A DNA stretch of 64,000 nt from Reticulitermes speratus (lineage: Eukaryota; Arthropoda; Insecta; Blattodea; Rhinotermitidae): assembly GCA_021186555.1 (NCBI GenBank), contig JAJKFL010000014.1, forward strand, positions 28,474,033 through 28,538,032. Direction: 5' to 3'. A program made the position numbers and the translations under genes. Positions 21,692 to 32,104 of the stretch are shown here, piece by piece (the stretch's first letter is position 1; each line of letters begins with the position of its first letter). A model generated the notes under the pieces. The model saw only the letters and a list, made by a program, of their open reading frames with translations. It made no database searches and was not told the DNA's origin.

Positions 21692-22077
21692 CAGTGTTCT
21701 CCAATCTGTTTTCCCTAATTAATTATTCGTATCACGAGGAACCCCTACCTATGAAAACGTTTACGGCCAGAAAATGTTGATAGCGGGTAGACTTTTTATC
21801 TTGACCGGTGAAGCGGCTGTGTAACAACACGAAACGAACACAGACACAGCACAGCTGAACATGACTTGGAGTACGAACTGACCACAACAAAACTAATAGG
21901 CAGGCTGTAGCGCACGGAGATTACTCCAGCACTGCCAGTTGACGGATAAAAATTCCCGCGATATTTCGCGGGAAGTCTGGAATTTTTCGCGGTGCTTCAA
22001 GCATTATGATTACTTAACCCACGCTTTCTCGCAGAACCCATAACGATGTTCCGTGGAATCCTGGTTGGGAAACGCTG
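21692..22077. mobile_element. non-autonomous hAT element
   Basis: The ends are CAGTGTTCTCCAATCTG and, reversed, CAGCGTTTCCCAACCAG. Flanking 8-mers CGGTAATG (21684-21691) and CAGTAGTG (22078-22085) match at 6 of 8. Subterminal 'CACGAGGAACCCC' and 'TTCCACGGAACATCG' motifs are of the hAT type. No coding content. Confidence 0.7.
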
Positions 22078-22085
22078 CAGTAGTG

Positions 22086-23208
22086 AATTGTCGAGTTTCG
22101 TAAACACAGTTTCTTGGCCCCATGAGCGGCTGCAAACATGGAAAGACCCTAGAGCATGGAGTTGATTAGTTGTTGAATAAGTTAGGATTTATTTCCTTCA
22201 TTCGAGCTACATGTCCCGTCTACCATAGCCTTCATGATTCCATCGTTTGAACAGTATTAGGTTGGAAGACTGATCTGACGTTGTGCGTGTTCAGCCTCAT
22301 TAATATGACTGAAGCAAGGGCATCAAACTCAGTTATACTGTCCAGGGCGTGCACACCCGGAACTTGTCGCTCAGTGGAGAATGTGCCATGGTGAGTGGCA
22401 GAGGCTGCCTTTCTTCTTCCTTGGTTGAAGACACTGTCTCTCGCGGAACTTTCTCCGTGAACATAGCTCATCTTCAGTGACAACCTCGTCGCAGAAGTGC
22501 ACCCCAGGTCCCTACGTGCAGAACATACTGCAGGAATGTTAGTATTGTGACGTCTTGCATTTTAACTGCTAAATCTGTGATTTGTTGATAGCTCTGTGTG
22601 CTGCTTATTTGACGACACTTTTTAACGACATGGAGTGGATATCGTGCGTTGCTGAATAGTTAACGCTGAAGGATGTGAAAATAAGTCGTCGTCGTCTGTT
22701 TTAAGCATTATTCTACCAGTTGTTCTGAGTCTGTGAGGAAGCGCTGGAGGAGGACAGCCGCTGTGTTGACTTGGGACACTGAAATCGAAGCAAGAAGGAG
22801 TGATAATGACTCGGCCATGACGTTTGGTTGAATGATTGATAGGATGCGGCCGTGGCCTGTTTAAAAAATTGGCCTGGATGGATTGAGTCTCAGTGTAGTT
22901 ATTTTCAGCCCATGTGTGTTGAATGAAAAATTTAAAAATGGGGCGTACATCAGTCAATTCAGTATATTTAAGTGTCTGTTTTTATTCAGTGAAATTTCTT
23001 GTCTAAAGAAGTAGAGTAAAGTGTTTTAGAGGATACGGGTTACTACTGGTATGGCGCTAAATAATTGTGAATTCCTCCAAAACGCTTCACAACGGTAAGT
23101 TCATAGTGAAACAGAATGTGACACAGCGATTCTTCTTCTTCAAGCGTCTGTGTAAGTTTGCTTTAATATTATTATTATTTACTCTAACGGCGTTTTGTCA
23201 ATTATGAT
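22086..23208. other. no gene seen
   Basis: Minus-strand frames at 22232-22483 and 22622-22957 are open but unrecognised. The sequence carries ordinary CpG content and no repeat ends. Left unassigned. Confidence 0.4.
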
Positions 23209-23433
23209 GTGAGTGATAGAACAAACAATTGGAACAACTTGAACAATCGCCCGGTGAGTGATAGAACAAACAATTGGAACAACTTGAACAATCGCCCGGT
23301 GAGTGATAGAACAAACAATTGGAACAACTTGAACAATCGCCCGGTGAGTGATAGAACAAACAATTGGAACAACTTGAACAATCGCCCGGTGAGTGATAGA
23401 ACAAACAATTGGAACAACTTGAACAATCGCCCG
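23209..23433. repeat. minisatellite, 5 identical 45-bp units
   Basis: The unit begins GTGAGTGATAGAACAAACAA and ends TTGAACAATCGCCCG. Five copies are identical base for base, so the array is recent or homogenised. Because 45 is a multiple of three and the unit has few stops, several frames stay open through it (e.g. a TNNWNNLNNRPV repeat on +). These are not evidence of a protein. Confidence 0.97.
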
Positions 23434-23689
23434 GTTGAAAAGGTGGTGTAAAGAAGTGGTTATGGCATACTTCAGGTAGGCAAGCGGGAGCCACGAGAAA
23501 TTTAAGGACAGCTGGTTTCCGGGCCAATTACATAAGAACTTGATACTTTTCCCTCGCCCCCTAATACGAAGTAGTGGTGCTGTCGGTGGTCATATTTTAG
23601 TAAACGGTATGAAACTTGTTCTGTGTAGATTTATGTTCTACAGCAGAGCAGTTTAATTTCGCGTTTCGAAATTCATTGTGTTAGACGTT

Positions 23690-24245
23690 CACGCTCAGAA
23701 ATATGAACATGCAGAAACGTTTAAATATCTGCGCTCCTTGTTGACAAATACAAATGAGTCTGAAATAGAGATAAAAGCGAGATTATTGCTGGTAGTAAAT
23801 GTAACATTGCACTAGGCCATATACTAGAGAAAAGATATATAACGCACACATTAAGAGTATGTCTCAATAAAACAATAGTATGACCAGTTGTGACCTATGG
23901 TACTGAGTCATGGACCCTGACGAATAAAATGGAAAGATTCTTAATGAAGTGGGGAAGGAAAATTTAGAGAAAAATATGTGGATAAACGCATGAAAATGGT
24001 TTCAATCCAGAAATTTGTAATAAATTTAAATGTATAGGTATTGTAACTGTAATGACAGTAAAGAAGTTACTGAAAGGCAAACCAGGAGAAGGGGAAAAAA
24101 AAAGTAAGATCTAGATTAAGGTGGGTGGACTTGGACTTGAGGAATATGGGTGTAAACAGATGTAGAACAAGCGCGTTGGACAGAACAGAACGGGCATGTC
24201 TTGAGGCAAGCAAAGTCCGAACTTAAAGGCTGTAATGCCAAAGAA
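23690..24245 (+). pseudogene. LINE reverse-transcriptase C-terminal region, degenerate
   Basis: Pieces in shifting frames: 'ETFKYLRSLLTNTNESEIEI' (cf. FKYLGSLIT), 'YGTESWTLTNKMERFL' (cf. YGAETWTL) and 'RSRLRWVDLDLRNMGVNRCR', ending 'TSALDRTERACLEA'. This is the order found at the end of many insect RTE-like reverse transcriptases. Many stops and a probable internal deletion make it non-functional. Confidence 0.75.
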
Positions 24246-24399
24246 GAAGAAAAATAAGGAAACGTTCATGCCTGTCCTCATAAATAGATTTTATTTATTT
24301 ATTTGTTTATTAGTTTCATCTAGTGATGCTTTCAGTTGCCAAGATTATATAGCGTGGTGTGACAGTGGTATTGAATAATGAATCGTGAGTGGTGTGAAA

Positions 24400-24580
24400 G
24401 GAAGCTGTTGCGGTGAGGTACCCTCCCGGCATTTGCCTGTGTGCTGACCGGGGGGGGGGGGGGGTAACGAAATCTACAAAATACCTCAAGTTAGCCAACT
24501 TCAGGTCGAGATTTGAACGCGGCACCTTCCCGAGTGTGAAACAGGAGTGCGACTCACTCGACCGCGACATTCGGTGGAAT
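24400..24580 (-). mobile_element. SINE, family F (minus copy)
   Basis: The tRNA-like head on the minus strand from about 24575: 'GTCGCGGTCGAGTGAGTCGC', then GCGTTCAAATCTCGACC (B-box). The G-run at 24450-24465 is the complement of the C-run in the 19727 copy. Confidence 0.65.
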
Positions 24581-24777
24581 TCAGACTAGAATCAGCCGTC
24601 AGGGTCACAAATATTCTTTTGTTGAAGTTCTTCTGTGTATTTGTTACGTAAGGATTCTTGCTCGAGACACAGGCGGAGAGATATTCAGGAGGTGTTGCAC
24701 AACCAGTGATGGACTTGCAGTAATACTGCAATAAAAACCATCAAAGCACACACGAAATGTGTGGCAGTACCTGTTTG

Positions 24778-24820
24778 TTCATCACTACGTGTTTCGGTTA
24801 ATCATTTAACCATAAAGTGG
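24778..24820 (-). repeat. hammerhead-like module copy, partial
   Basis: Minus strand: ATGGTTAAATGATTAACCGA then AACACGTAGTG. Helix GGTTAA/TTAACC and the GAAAC box are present; the CTGATGA box is reduced to TTTATG. Confidence 0.4.
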
Positions 24821-25399
24821 GAGGCCTAGAAGTTTATATATGGAGTTAAGGTTTGTGCATATTGTGCTTAATATACATGTGTTTAAAAATAACATAATTG
24901 TGATCTGTAACTGAAACAGGTCGGATTTGTGACTAAATTGGTAGTTACATATTTTGTGTGTGTTTGATGTGCCCATATTATTTGCCAAGTACACGGTACC
25001 GTAAATCAATTCAAGACTTTTCGGTGGTCCTGTCGAGGATACAGATGTCAGTGATTGGGTTGTGGCTGAAATATGAAGTGGGCGAGCAGGAGCCTCCGCA
25101 AAAATGTGCGCTCGCGGAGCTTTGGACATTATAACTGTTTTATGGAGCAACACTATCTTTCAGTGGACCTTCATATGAGATATCTCTGTTGGTGTTATGT
25201 GTGTCGGCCTGATGAATTTCAAATGTGATTTCTTGTCTTTGTTCTTTTTTTTGGGGGGGGGGGGGGCGCTCTTTTCGTTTCTTCTTTCTGTGATGGTAAT
25301 CAAACCTAAAGGAAACAGACCTTTTGCAAGACGTTAACTATAGGCGGGGTGATAAAATTAACAAGACAGGCAATAAACGTAACGTGAAGGTGCGTTCGC

Positions 25400-25823
25400 G
25401 CAACCGTTGTTGCGGTGGAAAAGGAATAAGTATTACATATTGTGAGTGTGTCTGTAGCCTTAGTTATGCAGAATGCAATGCGCATGCGCCGTATTATATT
25501 GTCATCTGTGAACTAGCATATTTTGCCGCATTATCTCATAACGGTACTTTCGGAAAAAAGTTGTTGAACATAAAATGTGTTTTGAATTTCTCTACAACTT
25601 TTGTCTGAAACATTTCTCATTCTAACATAATTAAGCGAGGTATTATCATAAATGTACAAACGTCTTCATGTAAAGTACCCGTTATTCTTGTTACATTTTA
25701 ATGAAACCTGATTTTTCTCGACATATTTTCGAAAAATACTCTAATATCGAATTTTATGAAAATCCGTCCAGTGGGAGCCGACTTCCATGCGGATGTACAG
25801 ACAGACAGACAGACAGACAGACA
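25400..25823 (+). repeat. dispersed repeat R2 ending in (ACAG)n
   Basis: Aligns over its length with the reverse complement of 42597-43013: shared blocks include 'TATTATATTGTCATCTGTG', 'TTATCTCATAACGG', 'CATAAAATGTGTTTTGA', 'CTCTACAACTTTTGTCTGAA', 'GTCTTCATGTAAAGT' and 'ATGAAAATCCGTCC'. It ends in ACAG repeats (25798-25823). No coding region. Probably a short interspersed element of unknown class. Confidence 0.75.
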
Positions 25824-25884
25824 CATGACAACGCTAATAGTCACTTTTCGCATATTTGCGAACGAGCCTAAAGAGGATCATAAA

Positions 25885-26045
25885 TGGGATAGGAGTGTGC
25901 CAAACGGATTTATCTGGCTGAGGCTAGTATCCAGTGGAGGGCTGTTGTGAACACGGTGATGGACCTTTGGGTTACATAAATGGCGGAGAAGTTCTTGACT
26001 AGTTGAGCGACTGTTGACTTGTTAAAAGGACTGCGATCCGTGCAG
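25885..26045 (+). mobile_element. LINE 3' tail fragment
   Basis: 'GGAGGGCTGTTGTGAACACGG…GGACCTTTGGGTTACATAAATGGCGGAGAAGTTCTTGACTAG' matches the common tail, with drift. It sits about 145 bp before exon 1. Confidence 0.65.
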
Positions 26046-26190
26046 TTATTTCAACAAACGTTCTTTGTAATGGAAAGATAACGAACAGGGCAAGGGCAGT
26101 GTATCATATCAGGGGAAGTGACTTCCATGCGTGTAATTGGTATCAGTGTGAGTTGTGAGGCTCTCTAAGACGCTGATGTCTCTGTTTCAG

Positions 26191-26304
26191 GTTCCGGACA
26201 GTGGGGGAGCTCCTCCTGGGATGGACTGCATGCCATTGCAGCGCTCCCCTGGGCCGTTCCATTACCTCATCCACGAACAGGCCAAGTCACTTGTTGCGCT
26301 ACAG
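26191..26304 (+). CDS. exon 1 (first seen) of the serine-rich coiled-coil gene
   Basis: A 114-bp exon, 38 codons, between the acceptor CTCTGTTTCAG and the donor CAG|GTGAGT. It encodes residues 1-38 of the partial product: a proline/glycine-rich start (VPDSGGAPPG), then 'SPGPFHYLIHEQAKSLVALQ'. It joins in frame (phase 0) to exon 2, where 'ELQNEVGALLEF' continues the same amphipathic helix. Internal ATG codons at 26221 and 26233 could start translation, but the open frame reaches the acceptor, so an upstream exon is likelier. I found no upstream exon in 1-26190; it may be very short or outside the window. Unrecognised family. Confidence 0.8.
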
Positions 26305-26640
26305 GTGAGTACAGGATTTATTGATTGATTGATCGATTGGTAGCTAGATAGGCGACTCTGTTCCTGTGGTTATTCAGGCTGTTAACACATTAAGCAGGTC
26401 AAATAAAAACGCACCAGAAACTAACCTCCACACCAGGCGTAATAGTTATACAGCCATGAAAAATGCATTACTTTTCTGATTCTTCCCATTTCCAATGCTG
26501 TAAATTATTTTCATACTTTAGCGCATCTGTGTTAAAATACAATGTCAATCACAGAGTTAAAGGTCTGAAAGAAGCATGTAACAAATTAAATATTTTGTTT
26601 CCTAGGGCAGTGTGGCAGTGAGTGAAGGTTTTGCTTAAAG

Positions 26641-26824
26641 ATTCAGGTCTTCTGGGATGTTAAGCTATGTCGACTGATTAGTTACCGACGTTTCGGAGGT
26701 TCGTAGCGCCTTTACTTTCAGGGGCAAGCAGTCCTTCTTGAGTTGCTTGATGAGGGCACTATGATCTTTCGAAAGGTAGCTAATTACCAGTCGACACGGC
26801 GTAACATCTCAGAAGACTTGAATT
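26641..26824. repeat. foldback element in intron 1
   Basis: Inverted arms (AGGTCTTCTGGGATGTTAAG… against …GTAACATCTCAGAAGACTT), each about 60 bp. The left arm has the minus-strand module TCCGAAACGTCGGTAAC; the right-hand module is decayed. It is followed by the second-subfamily tail (CAGTGTGAGAACCTC). Confidence 0.75.
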
Positions 26825-27744
26825 TTCAACAGAGCCAGTGTGAGAACCTCACTTCTTGCAGTTCAGTTTGTAGAACACTGCACACTGTTCAGAAGCCGTG
26901 ATTATGATGATCTGCAGTGAAGCCTAACGTGGAATCCTCACAGTTACAGAATTTATAGACATTATTAGAGGCGTGGGAAGGGAAAGGCAAGTAGAAAATT
27001 CCGCTCTGGATATGCACGAAGAGTCTTTACATCAGTAGGTATAAACGCGTAAGGAAACTGACTGTAAAGTGGGTGCCGGAATACAGAGAGTCATTGCGGT
27101 AAATCGCAATTAATTCAGCCACGAATTTTACAGTGGAAGGCAGTATAGCTCGATGTACATCACAGAACAGAAAACAACAAGCTTTGTTCTCTGGTCTTAT
27201 CTGTGGTACACAGGACTTCAAACTTTGTGAAAGTTAATATAAGCATAATCACAAACCCAACAACGAGCAGAATCGTGCTTCTCCATGATCAGAACCAGTT
27301 AACACTGGTCGTTGTCTTCTTACAAGCTAGCCCCCTGTAAAACAAAAGCGAACTATCTGTACTGTGGGGAAATATGTTACAAAAGTGTCCTTTCTGGGGG
27401 GGGGGGGGGAGAACTAGCATGAAACTGGCTAAATTGATGGGTTATTTGAGTGTTTTTGACGTTTTATACGAGTTGCTGATTTATACAATGTGTTTGCAGA
27501 TCGGATAATTTAATTTAAATGAGTTTTTGCAGGTCAGGTTATATGTTTCCGTAGTAGCTCGAAGTTTTCATTATTAAAAACCTTTCAAAAAATAGTGTGC
27601 AATTTTTACAGATGGTACAGTTTCCTGTTCAATGACACTCGCAAGTAATACGTACCTTCAGAGCAGACAAGTATACCAGTAAGTAAGATGTCGAAGTTTC
27701 TGGCATTGAAGGCGTTAATTATTGTCCTAGGCATTGTACTTAAA
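26825..27744. other. intron 1, no further feature
   Basis: Unassigned intronic DNA with a G-run at 27396-27409. Confidence 0.4.
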
Positions 27745-28130
27745 TTGTACATCGTGTGAGAAGCGAGTGCTGAAGAGAATATTTGGACGTAAGAGACAGG
27801 ATGTAGGCCTAATAGGAAGCCGGATGACGTTGCATAATGACAAAATTCGTGATTTATGTTGTTCACCAAGTATTGTCAGGGCGATGAAAGCCAGGAGCAT
27901 GAGATGGGCAGATGGGCAGAGCTTGTAGCTCGAATGACAGCTGCCTACAAAGTTGTGCTAGAAAACCCTGAAGGTAAGAGACAACTCGAGAGATGTAGGA
28001 TTTGATGGGAGGATAGCAGTAAGATGTATCATAATATAAGGAGAATGTGTACTCGAATCATCTGGCTTAGGAAGGGATCGGATTCTGTAATAAAGCAGCA
28101 CTTTATATAAACGGCGTGGAATTTCTTGAA
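27745..28130 (+). pseudogene. LINE C-terminal fragment in intron 1
   Basis: Reads 'SCEKRVLKRIFGRKRQDVGL', 'LHNDKIRDLCCSPSIVRAMK' and 'ARSMRWADGQ', then in another frame 'AAYKVVLENPEGKRQLER' and 'WEDSSKM'. This is the same RTE-like C-terminus as 35511-35860 but starting further upstream. It ends about 90 bp before exon 2 and supplies the ATG-containing DNA at 28126-28218, which should not be taken as the exon start. Confidence 0.8.
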
Positions 28131-28218
28131 CGGCAAAGTGACTGTCATTGTTGAAGAAAGTAGAGTTAGCTGGAGTGACAGTAGTTATACATTCATAAGT
28201 CTTCACTTTCTGTTTCAG

Positions 28219-29865
28219 GAGCTGCAGAATGAAGTCGGAGCGCTGTTGGAGTTTCGGGACCTCGTTATGGAGACATTCCCACACCTGCGGAACAAGGTGG
28301 TGGCGGGAATCACGTCGTCTAATGTCTCCCATACTAGCAGCACTCAGTCTAGCGGAACATCAAACATCCCCATTCCACTGACATCTTCCAGGCGCGAATG
28401 GGAACCCGGTATCAGAGTTCGCCGCAAAATACAGTCACACTCTAGTGCTAAAGACCCTGAGATATCGGTGTCGTCCCTGGCTTCGAACCGAGGACGAAGC
28501 AGTAAGACATCAGCGGTACACACACAGCAGCCAAAGAGTGGTGAGGGTATTAACAGTGGCAGTGGCACAAGTTCTGCTGGGAGCAGTGCTGTGCAGGACT
28601 CGGGTTTCGGCACAGAGACGTCGTCTAGCAAGGAACACTGTCACAGCACGACCACAGGACCCGTGGTGGTGCACAAATCCGCAACCACGGCACCATCGCC
28701 CGCGGTGCTGGATGAAGCTGAAGACGAGCTATGGAATCTGCTTGACGTTATCCATAGGAAGGGTACGAAGCTGCGAGAAGATGTGGAGTATTTGCAGCAG
28801 AGGTTCCAAGTGAGCAACACGGTGGGAATTTTAGGGCACCAGGAGGGTGATGAGATTCATAGGCGGAGAAGTTTGGGTGACATTGAACAACAACTTATGT
28901 ACGAATCCGGAAAGATGTGTACTCTGGATGATAGAGAAAGACGATTCAGACACTTAAAGACTGGAAGGTCTCGAAAGTCTTTGTTAGGTGTTGATGGAGC
29001 GAGTCTCCATGATGGGCACTTGCTTGGTAAGCTTGATAGTAACAGAGAAGCTAAATCGGAAGTCGAGCTGCGTAGTTTACAACGGGAGAGGGACTTGTTG
29101 TTAGATAAAGTTGCAGAAATGGAGGCAGAGACTCTGGCTAGCCGGGCGAGGGCTTCTCAGTTACAGACGGAGCTTGGTTGTCTCATAGAGGCCAAGCGAG
29201 ATTTGGAGGAGCAGTTGCGGGCAGCCGTGAGCCAGAAGAGCGAGCTCAATAATCGTATCCACCACCTACACCTACAGTTCGTGAGCGGGAACAAGAATGG
29301 TGGCACCAGTTCGTCGGGCCCCCCGCTCAGCGACACAGTTGCCCGTAAATTGCTTCTAGTCCCCGGAGCCAAGAAACCCGCCCTTGTGAACCAAGAACGA
29401 CTTCGCAGTGCGGCATCTAGTCAGGCTGATCACGGGCGAGGGCCGAGTCCTGGTAGGGGGCAGTCTTGCTTCGTGCCTGTCACGATAACATCGCGTCGAT
29501 ATTCCGAAGGTTCCACTAGCGTTAGTTCACCTGTTGAAAATAATATCACATCCCCGAATTTATCAAGTCATTTACAAGATGTAGGGACGTCTTTATCAAG
29601 GCGAGAACTTGAAAGCGGTGTGGATCGTGTTGAGCCTGAAGTATTACAAACTCGAAGTGGTGAGGATAGGTTGACTGGTGCGGTGGACAATGAAAGACCG
29701 AGGTTCAGACTAGGGACTTTGGACGGAATTGTGAGTTCGCCGGCACGCATTGCAAGCACTGCGCGTGGAGTCACACCCGACCCCCACATAGTGACTGCGA
29801 TTCTGCAAGAGTTCAGCGCCATCGAGCTGCAGAGACATTTGCTCACCACGTCTGTTGAGAACAAG
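28219..29865 (+). CDS. exon 2, main coding exon of the serine-rich coiled-coil gene
   Basis: 1647 bp, 549 codons (residues 39-587), with acceptor TTCTGTTTCAG and donor AAG|GTGAGT, both phase 0. Layout: a helical start 'ELQNEVGALLEFRDLVMETF' (39-60); a Ser/Thr-rich linker (about 68-200); a first coiled coil 'EDELWNLLDVIHRKGTKLRE' (about 203-237); a basic phosphosite-like motif HRRRSLGDIE with Ser 256; a long coiled coil (321-392) that begins ELRSLQRERDLLLDKVAEME; a second Ser-rich linker with SRRYSEGS; then 'DPHIVTAILQEFSAIELQ' (559-587) leading into exon 3. No catalytic domain or membrane segment. A scaffold or cytoskeletal role is inferred. CpG-rich, unlike the later exons. Confidence 0.9.
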
Positions 29866-29961
29866 GTGAGTCCATTTTATGTTCAGTGCAGCATATGCAT
29901 ACCGAGGCACACATAAGGTGAGTCCATGCTCTACTGTTCACTGTTGTGTGTAGGTACTGAG

Positions 29962-29994
<33 letters not shown>

Positions 29995-30050
29995 TTGTCA
30001 GTGTTCTAGTCTCTGCTGCATATGTATCCTGAGGTACACAAACATTCATT
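29866..30050. repeat. local tandem duplication of the exon 2 donor, with (CA)n
   Basis: AAGGTGAGTCCA occurs at the real donor (29863) and again at 29915, in ~52-bp units that also share 'CTGAGGTACACA'. A (CA)n tract lies at 29964-29992. A partial third unit without the donor lies near 30020-30045. Use of the second donor would add an in-frame TAA (29914-29916). Confidence 0.7.
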
Positions 30051-30644
30051 TAAATCCTCAAGTAAAGTCGCCGAAAAAACGCAAGTTTGCTGAAGTGCTA
30101 ACGCTTCTGACATTCAGGAGATGCCTGTTTCGATTCTCAGCCGAACCCTGGATTTCAGGACTGGGGTTTCCGTAATTTTACTCAGTCCCTTCAGAATTCA
30201 GCAGTGAATGAAGTCGAATTACATAAAACTCACGGCGATGAGAAATACTTACAAAATTGTAACGAGGAAGCCTTAAGCAAAGGGACAACGTGAGAGACTT
30301 AAACACGGGAGGAATGTTGATAATGCTAATGTAATGAATCGAGTGGGGATGGGATGAACTGTTGGACTTCACAAAAACATGACGTGTTGGCCAGGTGAGT
30401 AAATGTCGGCTTCTTAACGAAGGCTACACACCGTGGTGTTAGTTATGCACTGTAAAACGAACATGTAATCATTTGTGACGTTCCTAAGCTGTCGTACCAT
30501 CTTTTCAATCAAAATTCCAAGATGCACTAGCCTAGTTCGTTTCGTATCGCATCGCGTGGGTATAGGTGAGACAGGATGTGCTGTGTGTCCCTATCTGTGA
30601 ACTTGAAGGCGCTGGCGCTGTATGAATCTGGTATTGCACCTAGG
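30051..30644. other. intron 2, no feature seen
   Basis: Unassigned. Confidence 0.4.
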
Positions 30645-30875
30645 TCATTATTATTATTATTATTATTATTATTTATAACCTTTCTGCAGGGTGTTTACAA
30701 TTATATACCTGAAACAAACAATGTTTTTGGGGTGTATAGTGTTGCAACTATTCTGTAATTATAATTCATGGCACATTTAATATTATTTCCCATGTTGAAT
30801 GTTTTGTACTTTTACATTAGTACTTTCCGAAGTATTTATTATTATTATTATTATTATTTTATTATTATTATTCAA
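30645..30875. repeat. (ATT)n tracts framing dispersed repeat copy
   Basis: ATT runs at 30645-30674 and 30836-30873 enclose 30678-30811, the second copy of the segment at 1747-1872. Confidence 0.7.
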
Positions 30876-31387
30876 GATATAGGCTTTTTGCGTTACGTTT
30901 ATATCACCCATTAACGTGTCTCCGTGAGGGCATGTTCTTATGTTAAATCCTTCTTCAGTCTGTTCTTCTGTAAGTTTCTGTGGAGGGCGAAGTGAGATGA
31001 TGCGGTAAACTGCTAACCTATCCATGCAAAAGCGTCTTACCCATTATCTTCAAAGACATGGAAGGATGGATTTTAAGCCCCAGAGAACTGTAGATTATAA
31101 AAATTAATATTCACAATTAACCTATATTAAATTTCTTAGCTGATGTCTGCATAATGGTTGGAAATTTTAAGGAGATTCTTTGCAAGTTCCGGAATAAGAA
31201 TTTAAGCAGAAGTGTTTAAGCGAATGGTTTTATATATGACGTAACTTATAAGCCAAATACTAATAATGAGTCAGCTTTGTAATGGGCCCTGTATGTTCCT
31301 GATAGGATCGATATACAAGATACATGTTTAAGAGCAGGTACAAATCTTGACACTAAATTATTTCATTCTCCTTCGTATAAGAGTAGG
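30876..31387. other. intron 2, no feature seen
   Basis: Unassigned. Confidence 0.4.
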
Positions 31388-31480
31388 GCCTACTTAATGG
31401 ACCAAATGATCGATTTTAGCACTCCTGCTGCATATTCTGGAGGTCGCGAGTTCGAATATTCATTCTGAGGCCAGCTGTTC
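31388..31480 (+). mobile_element. tRNA-like SINE head, unclassified
   Basis: 'AATGGACCAAATGATCGA' (A-box position) and GGTCGCGAGTTCGAATATTC (B-box). The body is not clearly shared with another copy here. Confidence 0.5.
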
Positions 31481-31756
31481 TGTTGGACAAATGTCTTTTT
31501 GTTTACTGATGCATAACAATCAACCAACAATGCACGGAATGAACAGCATAAATTCCTTTTGTTTATTTTCTCGAGGCGAATACCGGAATAGTGCCTGAAA
31601 TATGCCACGAACGTGTCCTTCCTACCCTTTACAGTTCACCCTCTCAATTACCTTACCATTCAACGCTGTGAACCTATACCCCTGTACTTGAAAATGCCTC
31701 AATAAACAATAGGAATGGTGTAATTTACATTGTTTATACCTTGCATTTTCATTTGA

Positions 31757-32104
31757 TCACACATTTCTTAAACCAACAAAATGCACACTTCATATTTATT
31801 ATACAATATAACTTATTTTTACAATAAAAGCAGTCCAACATGTTTCGGTTCCCTATTATGGAACCATCATCAGGGACCCGTATCATGAGTTACACAAAAT
31901 CACAAAACAACAAGTGATGGTACATATTAGAAGTTCAAGATGTAAAACGTAGGTTTTCTCAATTGTGTACCTCACGATACGGGTCCCTGATGATAGTTCG
32001 ATAATAGGGAACCGAAACATGTTGGACTGATTTTATTGTAAAAAGAAGTTATATTGTGTAATAAATACGAAGTGTGAATTTTGTTGGTTTTAAGAAATGT
32101 GTGA
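31757..32104. mobile_element. Penelope-like foldback with two well-preserved hammerhead-like modules
   Basis: Arms of ~132 bp (31757-31888 and 31972-32104) are inverted repeats at high identity, with an ~83-bp spacer. The left arm holds, on minus, CCTGATGATGGTTCC-loop-GGAACCGAAACATGTTGGAC (31880 down to 31835). The right arm holds the same on + from 31986. In the left copy helix II (GGTTCC/GGAACC) pairs over 6 bp, the palindrome ACATGT stands at the helix III position, and GTCC/GGAC can form helix I. Coding sequence is absent. Assignment to Penelope-like elements rests on the module only. Confidence 0.7.

Noticed and set aside
23198..23527. Long open frames with Asn/Trp or Ser/Cys repeats on both strands
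   Set aside because: They come from the 45-bp minisatellite, whose length is a multiple of three; several frames are open at once and none has flanking coding signal.
28126..28218. ATG-led start for exon 2
   Set aside because: Lies next to a LINE remnant and before a clear TTTCTGTTTCAG acceptor; exon 1 joins in frame at 28219.
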